From: Albifimbria verrucaria
Taxonomy: Eukaryota > Ascomycota > Sordariomycetes > Hypocreales > Stachybotryaceae
Reading direction: 5' to 3'
DNA: 64,000 bases
Assembly (NCBI GenBank): GCA_020081605.1
Contig: JAHREC010000009.1
Location: 3,038,001 to 3,102,000 of the forward strand
The notes below the pieces were generated by a model. That model saw only the letters and a program-made list of their open reading frames with translations, did not search any database and was not told where the DNA came from. Below are positions 35,827-47,017 of this stretch, piece by piece (positions within the stretch are counted from its first letter, which is position 1; every line of letters starts with the position of its first letter). The position numbers and the translations under genes were made by a program.

Positions 35827-36705
35827 CAATCATTCCAACATGTAAAATAAAGTCTAGATGTAAATCCAGCTATGTCGATCTGTCGCATATGATAACGCTC
35901 ACATTTCCTATACTGTAGGGGTCAGTGTATGTATACGAGACAGACTGGGGTGTCTTGTAGGTCAGGGATCATTGGACAGCAAAAAGAAGCTGCGGACACT
36001 TGCCCATGCTGGTACATCTATTGATGGAATAAATCTTGTCAACCCTTGAGCTAGTAACGCGCAAGGTATTCAGGTTTTGGGTTATCCTGGCTAGTTTAAT
36101 CTCTGGACTGATCTGGAAGGGCTTCCGTCTTAACCAAGGACGGTTGTGAAGGGAGTAGGCTATCAAACTAGCTCAATTTAACGAACGAACAAGGATTAAA
36201 CATCTTGCATATGGATGGTCATCCCCGTCACGAAATCGGTTCCCGAATACCCCGTCCGCTCCCCGAACTTGCAGCGTCGCCTGACCAGGTGGATTCCTAA
36301 CGTTACACCAATTATGGAAGTGACTGTCCTGCCTCCCTGCGTCGTCTGCGCGCGCAGCAGGGTATGCGCAGCAATTGAAGCAGTATTGGTATCGTACACA
36401 GCCTGCATTGGGGTATCAACAGGGGTCTCTCTGGAAACTGAAAGCTATGAGAGTGTTCTTTTAGTAGTAGCCTACGGAAGAGGTTAAGTCTCTCTAATCC
36501 ACAATGCCTGATTACCGAACCAGGACACATTTCCACGAGCCCAAGTTTCATTTCCGTCATTGGGCATGGCTGATGGTTTTGCATAGTTGCTGACACAACA
36601 AGAAAAACGGTTTGGAAGACGAGTAACATATACATTGATTTCATATCACCTAATATAGAAATACATGAAGTTCCTTCACTTTGACCACAAGCAGATTGCA
36701 ACCAC
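35827..36705. other. intergenic, nothing firm
   Basis: Opposing frames at 36196-36490 look weakly protein-like on both strands but match no family. I cannot support a gene. Confidence 0.35.
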
Positions 36706-38139
36706 TTAATTCTTCGGCTGAGCTTTGTAATTGCCATGAGGTTGTTGTTGCGAATTGTACACCGAAGCAGCTGGAGAGTCGTGGGCTGACCCTATGGCTT
36801 GTAGAGACATGTTGTTGCCTTTTATTTTGTGGTATGAGCCGGCAACACCATCGTTTGTCCCGCTTGTCGAGGCCAATCGAGGCTGCCCACTGTGTGACGA
36901 TCGGCCTTGTCGCGAGGTTGGCGAAAGCAGGGATCGCAAAGTTGACGAGGCGTACTGCCAAAGTTTTGTGTTCTTGAAGACTTTTGGGGCAGAAGGCACG
37001 CAAAGGACGAGGAAGATGCAGACTAGCTCCACGAGAGTCCATATCAAAAATGATGATCCACTGTACGTTGCGTCGTGATCGCCATAGTACTGGATCATCA
37101 TCGCTAAGCGGACAGCACTTGCAACCACGGCACTGTTATGCATGTCAGTACTCCAAAACTGCCATTCGAAGGATCCATGTTGAAAATGAACGTTAGTAGC
37201 ATTGACTTACACAAGACCGATAGCGAAAATCACCGCAATGCCCAGCTTTTTGTCCTTCATCAACTGCAACTTCCAGATGACCATCTGAGGCAGTATCAGA
37301 ACGATGATGTCTACCCCTAGATTGAAACCAGCAGAGACGATATCAGCAGCCCTTCCATCGCTGCATTTGCCCTCGAGCATTTTGTTCCAGATGTGCTCAA
37401 ATGGTCTGCAGACGAGGTTGGCCAGGACCAGGCAGGCCAGGTAGAAAGCGATATTGATCCATAAAACGACGTGACATATCCAGAAGAAAGCCGATCGCGT
37501 TCCTTTGGGAACGAATATTCGAATCCAATCCAAGAGAACGGCTGCCTTGATTATTGACACAAGGGGACAATATAAGTTGACGCCAATGATGAAGAACTGC
37601 CCGTCCGTGTTAGTCAGTTTATGCTGCATGAAGTCTCATTCCCGTATCAAAACTTACTCTAAGGTACACTTGGAGTTCGCTGAGGCGAAGGTCCCATTGG
37701 TGAACGAAGAAGCCAACATCCAATGCTATTCGATAATAGGTGTATGTAAAGCCTACCAGGAGACCCTGATGCGACAGTTAGATATGGGGTGAGAGAAGAG
37801 CCAAAGATGAAGATAGATTTGCGTACGTATGCGATGATTGTGAGAACTAGATCCACATGGTAAGCGTAAGTCACGGTTTGGCGGAAGAAGCCTTTACAAA
37901 CGTACCATCGGGTAGTGATGGTGTTTTCACAACAATCACTCGTGCATATATTCGCGTTGCTGCAAAAATGTACACAGAACGAGAGATATGCTTATCAGAG
38001 CCACAATCCCGGGACTCTTGTGCGACGGGTCACCGAATCTGGATTCTAGACCATCTGGGACCTTGAGCGCCGGCCCATTCAGCAAATCTTGCTGCTCCTG
38101 AGGCGACAGATCTTCTACTCCAGGAATGTTAATGTTCAT
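36706..38139 (-). CDS. rhodopsin-domain (SAT4-type) seven-helix membrane protein
   Basis: The ATG at 38139 begins a hydrophilic N-terminus (GVEDLSPQEQQDLLNG), followed by the first helix. A 20-nt exon (37827-37846) sits between two introns. The next exon carries GFTYTYYRIALDVGFFVHQW and the family-typical LRLSELQVYLR. The main exon (about 37207-37600) holds several helices (SIIKAAVLLDWIRIFVPKG, FYLACLVLANLVCRPFEHIW, NLGVDIIVLILPQMVIWKLQ). The last exon ends with two helices and a Ser/Gln-rich tail. This is the fungal rhodopsin_dom/SAT4 family, common in ascomycetes and sometimes inside metabolite clusters; its molecular role is not established. One frame shift is needed near 37976. It lies between the regulator and the exporter, so cluster membership is possible. 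Confidence 0.8.
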
Positions 38140-38698
38140 GATAGGCCTCCTAATGCGTTGATGCTGGATCGATGAATATGAAGCAGCTTTCAGTGAGGGT
38201 AGTAGCCGAGACGTAGATCTGCAGCAAGGAGGGGGACGGTTTCTTTCTATCACGTAGCACTTGGCCCTTGCGGACTAATACAGGGCAGTGTCCGCTACAC
38301 AGACAGGACCTGGATTGTGCAACATGCCTGCCAAGGTTGCATTGAAGGAAGCTAAGCAGCAGCACAGCAGAGGTGTTAGTGGTGGTGTGGAACAGTTTTT
38401 TACTGGGCTGACGGGGTAAACTATCCGTGACAGCCTTGCGATGCGCAGTTGACCCTTGCTGCAGGGCTTACTCTGCATTCTCCGTCCTCTATTTGGTGCA
38501 TGCTGCATGCAGCTACATAGAAAACAAGTGTGGTGTCGGCCGGAAGGATTTAATTTAACCAAGAGAAAATGCTCAAGCTGAGTCGGATGAGGTAATATAG
38601 GCTGACAGTCTCTTAGCTACGTCAGTGGCACACGGCACATCATCATTTGGTGAGATCTTTCTTCCAACGACTACATACTTGAGGAAGTGAACTAGGTT
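38140..38698. other. intergenic between rhodopsin-domain and MFS genes
   Basis: Both flanking genes read leftwards, so this is promoter of the membrane protein and 3' region of the transporter. No further gene seen. Confidence 0.4.
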
Positions 38699-40493
38699 TC
38701 AAATTGTTGTTGGCTCATTTCTGTTTTCTCCAAGTCTAGGTCTTCCATGAAGAGAGAACTGAGAAATCCCAACCCCCACAGCAGTCATAGCATAGAAGAT
38801 GGCCCTCATTGGGGTAAGATAGGCCTTACGAATTGCGATCAATACCTCTTCGGGTAGATCAAGACTCCTTAAAGAAGGTATGAATCGTACTGCTTCGTCA
38901 GCGTCTTTAGGCAACATGACAGAATCTAGGTTGGTGTCTAGCCCCGGAATATTGTTGAGAGTGAAGAGACTGCTGAAGATGGTCGAGCATGCAGCGATTC
39001 CTAAAAGGCCACCAAAAATGCGCAGAGTCATGAGAGCGCTGATAGCTAAGCTTGTATCGTCCACCCGTGGAACGCTTGCTTGAGATGGGAGGAAGAGAAG
39101 CCTTAGGAGGAGGCCGATGCCTGCCCCCAGAGGACTGGAGCCCCCACGGAGCGCTGCGGATGAATCTACGTCCAGTAGTAACAAAAGACCAGTTCCAGCA
39201 GTGGTAAGAGCCCAGGATAGCGATATAGCCCATCGATAACCCTTCCCAACGGCGCCAACGGCAGTCACCCCAGCGATGGCAAAGATGACAGTCGCTACAC
39301 TTGTAGGTAGCAATATGACTGCAGAAAGAAGAACGGTCTCAAACAAAGCAGCTTGGTACAAGAGAGGCAGCCATTGCAACAACGAGAAGAGCGACATGCC
39401 ATGGAAGAATGATCCAATCAAAGTTACGACGGCAGTTCTGGAGTAAAAAGGCGATGCGGCATGAGTGGTGTCTCGGGAAAACGTTCGTAAACAGCGAAAG
39501 CCACGAGTAAGACAACCCCGAGGATAAGTAGAAGTATTGTAGGCCAAGAGCTCCATGAAAACAAGGCACCCGCCCAACTTACAGGAAGGGCAAACAGCGT
39601 GGTTCCACTAGCAAATAGAACCATACCGATCCAATCTAGGCGTCCCAGCTTGGATGCAGATGATGGCTCTAATGGGCGCAGCCTGAGGAAGAATACTGTG
39701 AGGATTACTGCCACGCATAGAATGGGAAGGTTGAGCCAACCAATCCATCGCCATGTGACAAATGCACTGAAGAGGCCGCCAACGGAGGGACCAAGAACAG
39801 TTCCTACCGCTGTAGGAAGAGCCATCAAGCCAAGGTACAGCGAGCGCTCTTTCAGGGTCGTCATATCCGTCACGATAATCTCACTTAAGATATCAAGACC
39901 ACTGCCTCCTAGACCTTGGAGCACACGACCAGCAATGACGTGGGTCATGTTTTTGGCAAGCGCAAACACCAGCGACCCAACGAGAAAAATTATTGAAGCA
40001 AAGTATAGCGGTATCTTGCGACCGAGGACATCGGATATTGTGGCGTACAAGGGTTGCGTAACGACGACGGCGAGTAGGTATGCGATGCTTGCCCAGAATG
40101 ATTGCAGTGTCGAACCGCCCAACTCGCCGACGATGGACTAGCAGCAAAGTTAGTAAGTTAATCATGTTGATATAGGAGCGACAGAACAAAAACTGTGTTG
40201 ACAATGGCACACGAATGAATTCGTTGTTGCAGCTTGGGAGTTCTTACCGGGAGAGCCACTCCCAGCGTTGTGGCATCGAGAGCGTAAAGAAAGACGTTCA
40301 ACAACAAAGCTAAGAATGTAAGGTGAAAAGCCAGTGACTTTTTCTTCTTTCCTCCAATTTCCTCGTGTCCTTCATTGTTGAAATCTGCAATGGTCTGTGA
40401 AGGAGTTGTCTCTGTCTGGCCATTGTGTGTGTCGAACTTGGATGGCAAAAAGTCCATGCCCTCCTCCACTGCCTTGAGCTCAGACTTGGACAT
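38699..40493 (-). CDS. MFS drug:H+ antiporter (DHA2/14-TMS-like), probable metabolite exporter
   Basis: Two exons (40248-40493; 38699-40137) are separated by a 110-nt intron. Their sum is one base short of a multiple of three. Restoring the A-run at 39445-39449 (a T-run on the coding strand) would give about 561 residues, typical of 14-helix fungal exporters. The start is the ATG at 40493. Family signatures are LYALDATTLGVALP in helix 1, the loop motif ISDVLGRKIPLYF, GRVLQGLGGSGLDILSEIIV and the antiporter motif C-like LGPSVGGLF. It is expected in the plasma membrane, pumping out the cluster product by proton antiport. It is divergent from the P450 across a 0.6-kb intergenic stretch, a standard cluster arrangement. 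Confidence 0.85.
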
Positions 40494-41123
40494 CTCAGAA
40501 GAAGCCACACTCCAAAATGCTGGCAGTCTAGGCACACAGTGGGCTGTCCATCAAAATTGTAGCGTACTCCAGTTTCAAGAACTTGTTCTAGCGGGGCTGC
40601 CAGGGTATGTTGGGGTTTTGGGGAGGCCGGGTAAGCGGCTTGAAGGTGATGGTTCGATGCCTAACGGTAGACCCCACAGCACGCAGCAATGTAACGCTAC
40701 CCGGGCACTGCTTGTCTGTTGGTTGTTCTCGGCCTCCGATTTAATCAGACCAGGGGGTTACAGTTGCCCTCCATGATGCCCCAGTGTCGTAAGCTGTCCA
40801 GTTAGTGCAATGGGACGATTACCCGATTGCCGAAATCCTTGCACCGAGAACCCCTTGCAAACCAAGGTTGGAAGGTATTGGCACCCTTGCTCAAGATGCC
40901 TGTCTTCTAAAGCTGGCAACTGCTCTTGATTGGAACGCTACCAACATGGGTATATACGACAAAGGATTCTCTTACTTGGCCAACCGGAGACCTCCTTATC
41001 GCAATTTAGGCGACATTACAGAGTACCTGTTGCCAGTTACAGCAAGTTACAGCAAGTTACGAGTTCACAAGCCGATACAGCCAACTGCTGGATCAGAGAG
41101 GAATCAACTAGCACAGGCCGAGA
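40494..41123. other. MFS/P450 intergenic stretch with coding-like frame
   Basis: It should hold the bidirectional promoter. A plus-strand frame starting at 40805 and running past 41123 is open for 152 codons (QWDDYPIAEILAPRTPCKPR, LDWNATNMGIYDKGFSYLAN) and looks protein-like, without a recognised family. A ten-base unit with core ACAGCAAGTT is repeated in tandem around 41031-41060. Confidence 0.4.
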
Positions 41124-42860
41124 TGGCGGTGCTCAGGAATATTACAGTTGTGGCCCTGTTGGAGAGTTTGCTTGTCTGCTGGCTCATATCCCATGGTCTT
41201 GTCCCACACTGGCATGGCAGTTCCATCAGGAGTTACCTAGGCGTGACCAGCTCAATCTTTTGATAAATTATTTCTCTATATTATGTTGGTTAGCACTAAT
41301 ATATCCTATCTTATGGAGCCCTCTCAGAGACATACCTAGATCAAAAGTTAGTTTTTCCATGATAGTTCAGAACTATTAGTTGACTCATTCCATTTTAGTG
41401 GTTTTTATATCGAGTTGCAGTTTCACGCTTTCCCAGGGGCGACCTTCTGCTGGATCTTGCTCAAGAAATTCCTAATAATGGGATCATTGCTTTGGGAGAG
41501 ATCGTTAGAGAGCGTTTGCTGCTCACTAATACAGATCTCACTTCAGAGCTGCTTATGAGCCGTCCTTATGACTTTGAAAAGCCGGGCAATGTCCGCGAGT
41601 TCATGCATCATCTAATAGGGAGCGGCCTCGTCAATTTGGAAGGAGAGAAGCATAAGTCACTCCGTAAAAGAAGTCTTCAGATCTTCAAGCACCGTCATAT
41701 TCAGGCTTTGTGCCCAACAATGTGGCGCAAAGCCCTCAACCTTGTGGATGAAATGGATCGAACTGTTTTCTCAGAGAAGAAGGGAGCTGACGACCCGAAT
41801 GTAGGCTTGGTCGAAATGACTAGCTGGGCATACAAAGTGACAATGGACGTTATTGGGAGCGCCGTCCTCGGACATGACTTTGGCCTACTAAAGAACCCAG
41901 AGAATAAGTTTGTACAAAGTTATAAGGCCGTGACGGGTCCTGACTTATTCTGGTATCGTGCTTTGGCAGTTTGGTTATCTTTCGAGTTCGTCCAGAAGCT
42001 GCCGTGGAAAAAGAATCGTGTATTCAAGGATAACGTGGCCTCCATGAAGACAATATGTCGCCAACTGATCCAAGACAAGAAGGAAGAAATTCGCCTCACC
42101 GCAGAACCTGAGCAAGAATTCTTAGACATTTTGTCCCTCCTCATCCAGACTGGAGATTTCACAGATATTGAGCTTGCAGAACAACTGCTGACTTATTTGA
42201 TTGCTGGGTATGTTGATTATTGACCGCTGTTGAAGACCAATCGATTGATTACCCTCGTTTACTAGGCATGATACCACGCAGTCCACATTTATCTGGATGT
42301 GTTACCTCCTTGCTAACCACCAAGAATGGCAAACTGCTTTGCGTGACGAAGTCCTCCAAAATCTTGCATCTTTTAACGACGACTCTCCTCAGTTATCAAA
42401 CCTCTCAGTCATTATGGAAGGACTGCCTGTACTTAATGGTGTCATAAATGAGACCTTGCGTCTTTTCCCAACCATCCCAGCTACAACTCGAATAGCTGCC
42501 CACGATACTACTCTTGGAGGCCAACATATCCCCAAGAATATGGAGGTGCTCATCTCGCCCTGGGTCATAAACAGATCCCCAGGAGGATGGGGTGAGACAG
42601 CGAATACCTTCGACCCAGGCAGATGGATTGACAACGGGAGGCCAAATAAGCATGGGCATGCGAAGAATAATTATGACTTTGCAACATTTTTGACCGGTCC
42701 ACGCAGTTGCATCGGGGAACAATTTGCCAGGAATGAATTACGTTGTCTCGTATCCGCCATGGTGCGTCGTTTTGAATGGACATTGGGAATGCCCGATAGC
42801 GAAGTGGTTCCTGGAGGTGTGATCACTATCAGACCAAAAACGGTTTACAACTCAAATTAA
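41124..42860 (+). CDS. cytochrome P450 monooxygenase
   Basis: Haem-thiolate monooxygenase, expected on the ER membrane and hydroxylating the cluster product. The C-terminal exons are clean. The I-helix reads AGHDTT across the 58-nt intron 42208-42265, the K-helix ExxR is in NETLRLFP, the PERF-like element is FDPGRW, and the haem-binding loop is FLTGPRSCIGEQFA with the ligand Cys. An earlier intron is 41347-41398. The N-terminus has a membrane anchor (LLINYFSILCWLALIYPILW) followed by IPRSKW in place of the usual proline hinge. The start is unresolved. The frame carrying the anchor has no ATG, while ATG 41124 lies in another frame, so a one-base shift in 41124-41240 or a small upstream exon is needed. 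It is divergent from the MFS gene and converges on the AOS gene. Confidence 0.85.
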
Positions 42861-43124
42861 AGAGGCTTTAAAACAACATTTAGATTACAGTTATATAAGT
42901 TAATTGATTTCCAGTCAACAATGAACCAAGATATCATCATTCGATCGCAGTTTCTCTAGGCCAAATATGCACATGACTTTGGTATATGGTTATGGACGGC
43001 GACGTGAATATCATCTCTTCCTACTATCATTTAGTGCCGGGCTACAATTCACTTGCCATTGACAAAGAAACTTGACTCATAATAGAAGAGTAATGCTTGA
43101 GCTTTATAATTCTTGAAAAAACTA

Positions 43125-44657
43125 TCAAACAGATGCCATCAAATCATACACAGTCTGAGCCGCCTTGGGCACCTTAGGACCATTGCCAGCACCGGTTTCA
43201 ATATCAATCATTTCCTGTGCCCACTCTGAAACTGATTTGATCAAGCTTTCAATCTCGGCCTCACTGTTACCGCCGTGCACGATCACCCTCACCCTACTTT
43301 GTCCCTTTGGAACAACAGGGTAATCTATCGGATACACGCTGTACCCGGCTAGCTGGAGGTGGAATGCGAGCCAGTAACTGTAACGATCTCGCGTTCTAAT
43401 AGGAATAACATGAGTAAGGAATTCTCGTGTTTCCCAATCATCACATAGGGGCACCCAGGCAATTGCAAGGTCGGAAGCCTTGTTCAATGTCTCATCTTCT
43501 GAAGCTTTCGTTGCGAAATGCTTAACAAGGTGTTGAATGTTTTCTTGCGCCTTTGATAAAGTCAATAACGTTTCACATGTTATAGGTCGAACGGACTTCT
43601 AGGCTCACCTCTTTTGTAGAACCGGAACGTAGAAGATTGTAGCCTGCTCGCATTGCCGCTACAGTCGGGAATGTTGGTGCAGTCGTGTATAGAAACGACC
43701 GGGCGAAATTTGTTAGAGCGGTTCGTACGGTTACACTACCAAGAACAACAGCTATTATAGACAGTCAGCAGGCGAATATAGAGAATAAGGATCTCCAACG
43801 ATTAGGTCGGATTCGGTATACTCACCGCCTGTAGCAGCAAGGCCCTTGCCGCAAGTATGAAGCACAACAGCAATTTCCTTCTCCATTCCAAGGGCATTAA
43901 CCAGACCTGCACCCTTAGGACCTACGACACCTGTACCGTGAGCTTCATCAACGATGAATTCCACATTGCCCTTGGGACAGACTTCTTTTGCGACGTCAAC
44001 TAAGTCGCGCAGGGGAGCAACGTCGCCGTCCATGCTGTAGACTGACTCAACAGCGACAAGAATGCACCGTGTCCCGTCCCGTATCATTGGCTGCTCATCC
44101 ATAATTGATATCAATGTCTCCCGTAAAGCATCGCAATCATTATGACGGAACGAAATCTTGCATTGTGCCAGGGTATGGACCAAGCCATCGATCGTACTGG
44201 CATGTACAAGCTCATCGTAGACAATGGCATCGCCAGGCCGCGGGAGAGCGGAGAAGATGGCCGAATTGGCATTGCACCCAGATCCAATGATTAGCGCCGT
44301 TTCGGCTCCATGAAACTCGGCAATTTCTCTTTCTACACGCTCGATATACTCGTAGTTACCGTCAAGCATGCGTACGCCTCCAGAATAGAGGTTGAAGTCA
44401 GGGTGCTGAGAGAGTTCCTCCAAGAAGGCCTCACGAATCTTGCCTGAAGATCCGAGGGAAAGAAGGTCTGTAGAGCAGAAATCTACTCCCATGCCACTCT
44501 TCCAAGCGCTTATATTAGTCGTGAACAGGGCATGATCGGCTCGACGAGTATCCAAGGCTTCTTCGAGATTTCGAGAAAATGTCGAGGCGTCTTTCATCTT
44601 GGACGCTTTAGGCTTCTGTGCCTGTATCCAGGGCTTTAGCATCGCTTGGGCTGACAT
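43125..44657 (-). CDS. PLP-dependent alpha-oxoamine synthase (polyketide-releasing)
   Basis: Alpha-oxoamine synthases (serine palmitoyltransferase, KAPA synthase, ALA synthase, Fum8/ALT4/SphA) condense an acyl thioester with an amino acid, lose CO2 and yield a 2-amino ketone. Three exons (43826-44657, 43609-43751, 43125-43550) join with canonical sites into an intact 466-residue protein; start ATG 44657. Visible residues include YSGGVRMLDGNYEYIERVE, DELVHASTIDG, the PLP-ring Asp and His in IVDEAHGTG, and the Schiff-base Lys in HTCGKGLAATGG. The length matches a single AOS domain. Divergent from the SDR gene across 512 bases and beside the PKS, it is the likely chain-release enzyme, as the PKS has no thioesterase. 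The amino-acid partner cannot be read from the sequence. Confidence 0.92.
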
Positions 44658-45169
44658 TTTGGGCTTGTTCTTTGGTTTGATCAAAGAGGTATACAGTCAA
44701 TGCCCGATGAAAATGGTTTGATGAAGCTATGGTGATGCCCTGTCAAGCTCAGGAACAAAATGACATTTTAGAATCGGACCAATTGGCAGGGTAATCATCC
44801 TTCCGCTTACTACTTAGCCTCGTCATAGTTGCAAGGCATTTTCGGGGTCTTTTCCCCTCGTTATTGTAGGATTTCCGCATATGCAGGAGTAGGTAGCATT
44901 GGATGCAACCCAACCCCGAAGTTCGGCACCCGCACTTGCATGGAGCTACGTTACCATATGGATACCATTCCCCTTCTACACAAGCCGAGGGTCAAGGTGG
45001 ATTAACAGTGTCAACATCAGAATTTCAACACAGGGCCAGAGTATTTGTCTGTTAATAACGTAAGAGATTACTCAGGATTCACCATCTCGCTGGTGCAGAC
45101 TTACCTAGTTTGCCCGTATATTCTCCTGGTCACCTTTGTGCTTATACAAACACAACGTCATTATAGACC
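44658..45169. promoter_or_regulatory. divergent promoter between AOS and SDR genes
   Basis: These 512 bases separate the start codons of the two head-group genes, implying shared control. I looked for a TCG-N5-CGA site of the AflR kind and did not find a convincing one. Confidence 0.55.
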
Positions 45170-46474
45170 ATGAAATCTCAGAATGACTTTAGAGGAAAGG
45201 TAGGTAATGCAATCAAACAAAATTATTCCAAGCACCTGACAACTAATCATGTGAAATTGAGTAGAACATCTTTGTTACAGGTGGCTCTGGTGGGCTAGGT
45301 AAAGCCATCGCAAAACTTGCGGTGTCCAGAGGTCCTAATTCCTTGCAAATTGCCTTATTCTTTCCACTCTGACATTTTTTAGGTGGAAATGTCACCATAT
45401 TCGGTCGTAGAGAAGATGCTCTAAATGACGCCTGCGCAGAGATAAGGGCCTCGAAAATATCGGAGGATCAGATAGTCCACGCAGTTGCCTTGGATTTGTC
45501 TGATTATGCTAAGGTGAATAAGTCCTCCTCAGTAGGCATATATGAGCCTTGGACTTCTACAAGGCAGTCTTGGAGAGCTGACTCGCATGTTTTTAATACC
45601 AGGTGAAACATGTTTTCCTCGCTCAGCCCCAAATTCCTGACGCGCTGTATTGTGCTGCAGGCGGCAATCATGCTGAGAACGGGTTTCTTGTTGATATCAA
45701 TGATAACCAAATTGATCGCTGCATGAAAAACAACTTCTATGCAACTGTCTACCCTACGAAAGTACTGGTTGATATTTGGGTTGCGGACGATAAACAAAAT
45801 GCGCAAGGCCACAGCAAACACAGACATCGGCAAATTATCATAGTCAGCAGTGCCGCTGCCTTTCTTGGACTTCCAGGGTCTATAGCCTATACTCGTAAGT
45901 GACTCTCTCCATTTAGTCTCCATCATATTCTCTCTAGTCTCGTATGATTCATGCGAGATTCCTGGGAACATTCTGCTAACCTAGAACAGCGGCCAAAGTA
46001 GCTGTGCGCGCCCTCGCCGACACTCTCAGAATGGAGTTCTTGCGATACTCTTCGTCAAATTCTACTTATACAGCTCATTGTGCATTTCCTGGCGACTTCG
46101 TCTCACCAGGATTCTATCTAGAGCAAAACACCAAGACTAACTTGACCAAACGCATGCAGGGTACTAACAAGACCCTAGAAGAGCTTGAGACTAACTGTCC
46201 GTCGTCGGATAAGGTTGCATCGTCCATCGTCTCTGCAGTTGAACGAGGCGAGTTTATAATCTGCAGCGAGTCTCTTGCCGCCTCATTGCTCTTTACAAAC
46301 ATGATTGGTCCTTCTCCAAAACGAGGGTTTGGGATCTTCGACTCATTGATAGGCATATTGACCGGCTGGATTGTCTGGCCAGTCTTGAGGCGACGTTGGG
46401 AGGCTATGTGTAAGACGGATGGTTATGAATGGAGAAAGACGTGGTTTGTCTCCGATCGTAATAAGCAGGACTAA
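45170..46474 (+). CDS. 3-ketosphinganine reductase-like SDR
   Basis: It is expected to reduce the ketone of a 2-amino-3-oxo product with NADPH, as TSC10/KDSR does in sphingolipid synthesis and Fum13/SphF-type enzymes do in metabolite clusters. Five exons (45170-45199, 45265-45331, 45383-45513, 45603-45894, 45990-46474) give an intact 334-residue protein with canonical splice sites. The cofactor loop is TGGSGGLGKAIA, the arginine determinant GRR follows, and the catalytic Ser is in IVSSAAAFLG. The Tyr-x3-Lys is in YTPAK, split by intron 4. The downstream CAFPGDFVSPGF and ETN/EN-K region, plus a C-terminal hydrophobic anchor (LIGILTGWIVWPVLRRRW), are typical of ER-bound ketosphinganine reductases. 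It lies between the AOS and the PKS. Confidence 0.9.
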
Positions 46475-47017
46475 ATTACTATTTTCTTTCCCATTTTAGC
46501 AATCAAACTGCCCGTTGAATTGCCCGTTGAACTGCCCGATGACAATTTGGACACACCAACACCGTGACATCGCGTACGGCTGAATCGCGTTTCAACTTCG
46601 CACAAGCAACATGGTTAGTTGTCACTGGACAGGTCCACACAGGGACTTTCTCAGCTCCTCCTCATTCATAGGATGATTTTTTAATCTATGCATGCAGTAT
46701 CGCTGTCCGAATTAGTCGCCGATGCCCCATAACCATCGGGGCCGTTGTTGCAGCCAACAAGTAGGGTTACATCGCCCCAAAGACTGGGGTAGGGTTGCAC
46801 TGCAACGCCAAGATGAAGCCTTGGGGTGGCTTCATGATTACCCGGCATGTTGCTGCAATCCGGCGGCCCAGTCGGTACCACGGAGTGTTGTATTCGACCC
46901 ATTTTCCTACTCTTAAGTAGGCATGCACATGCAGTTTTGACGGCCGTTATATCTCCACAAACATCAATCTTGTACGCGAAGTATTCGTGACTCAATTTGG
47001 AGCAGATATTCGCAGCA
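46475..47017. promoter_or_regulatory. PKS promoter region with triple 12-bp repeat
   Basis: Three near-identical copies of a TGCCCGTTGAA-type unit are spaced exactly 12 bases apart (starting at 46509, 46521 and 46533); the third is diverged at its end. The remainder upstream of PKS ATG 47018 has no recognised element. Confidence 0.5.

Noticed and set aside
44890..44960. 5S rRNA-like string (CAACCCCGAAGTTCGG)
   Set aside because: Only a few bases resemble 5S; the surrounding sequence does not, and it lies in the AOS/SDR promoter.
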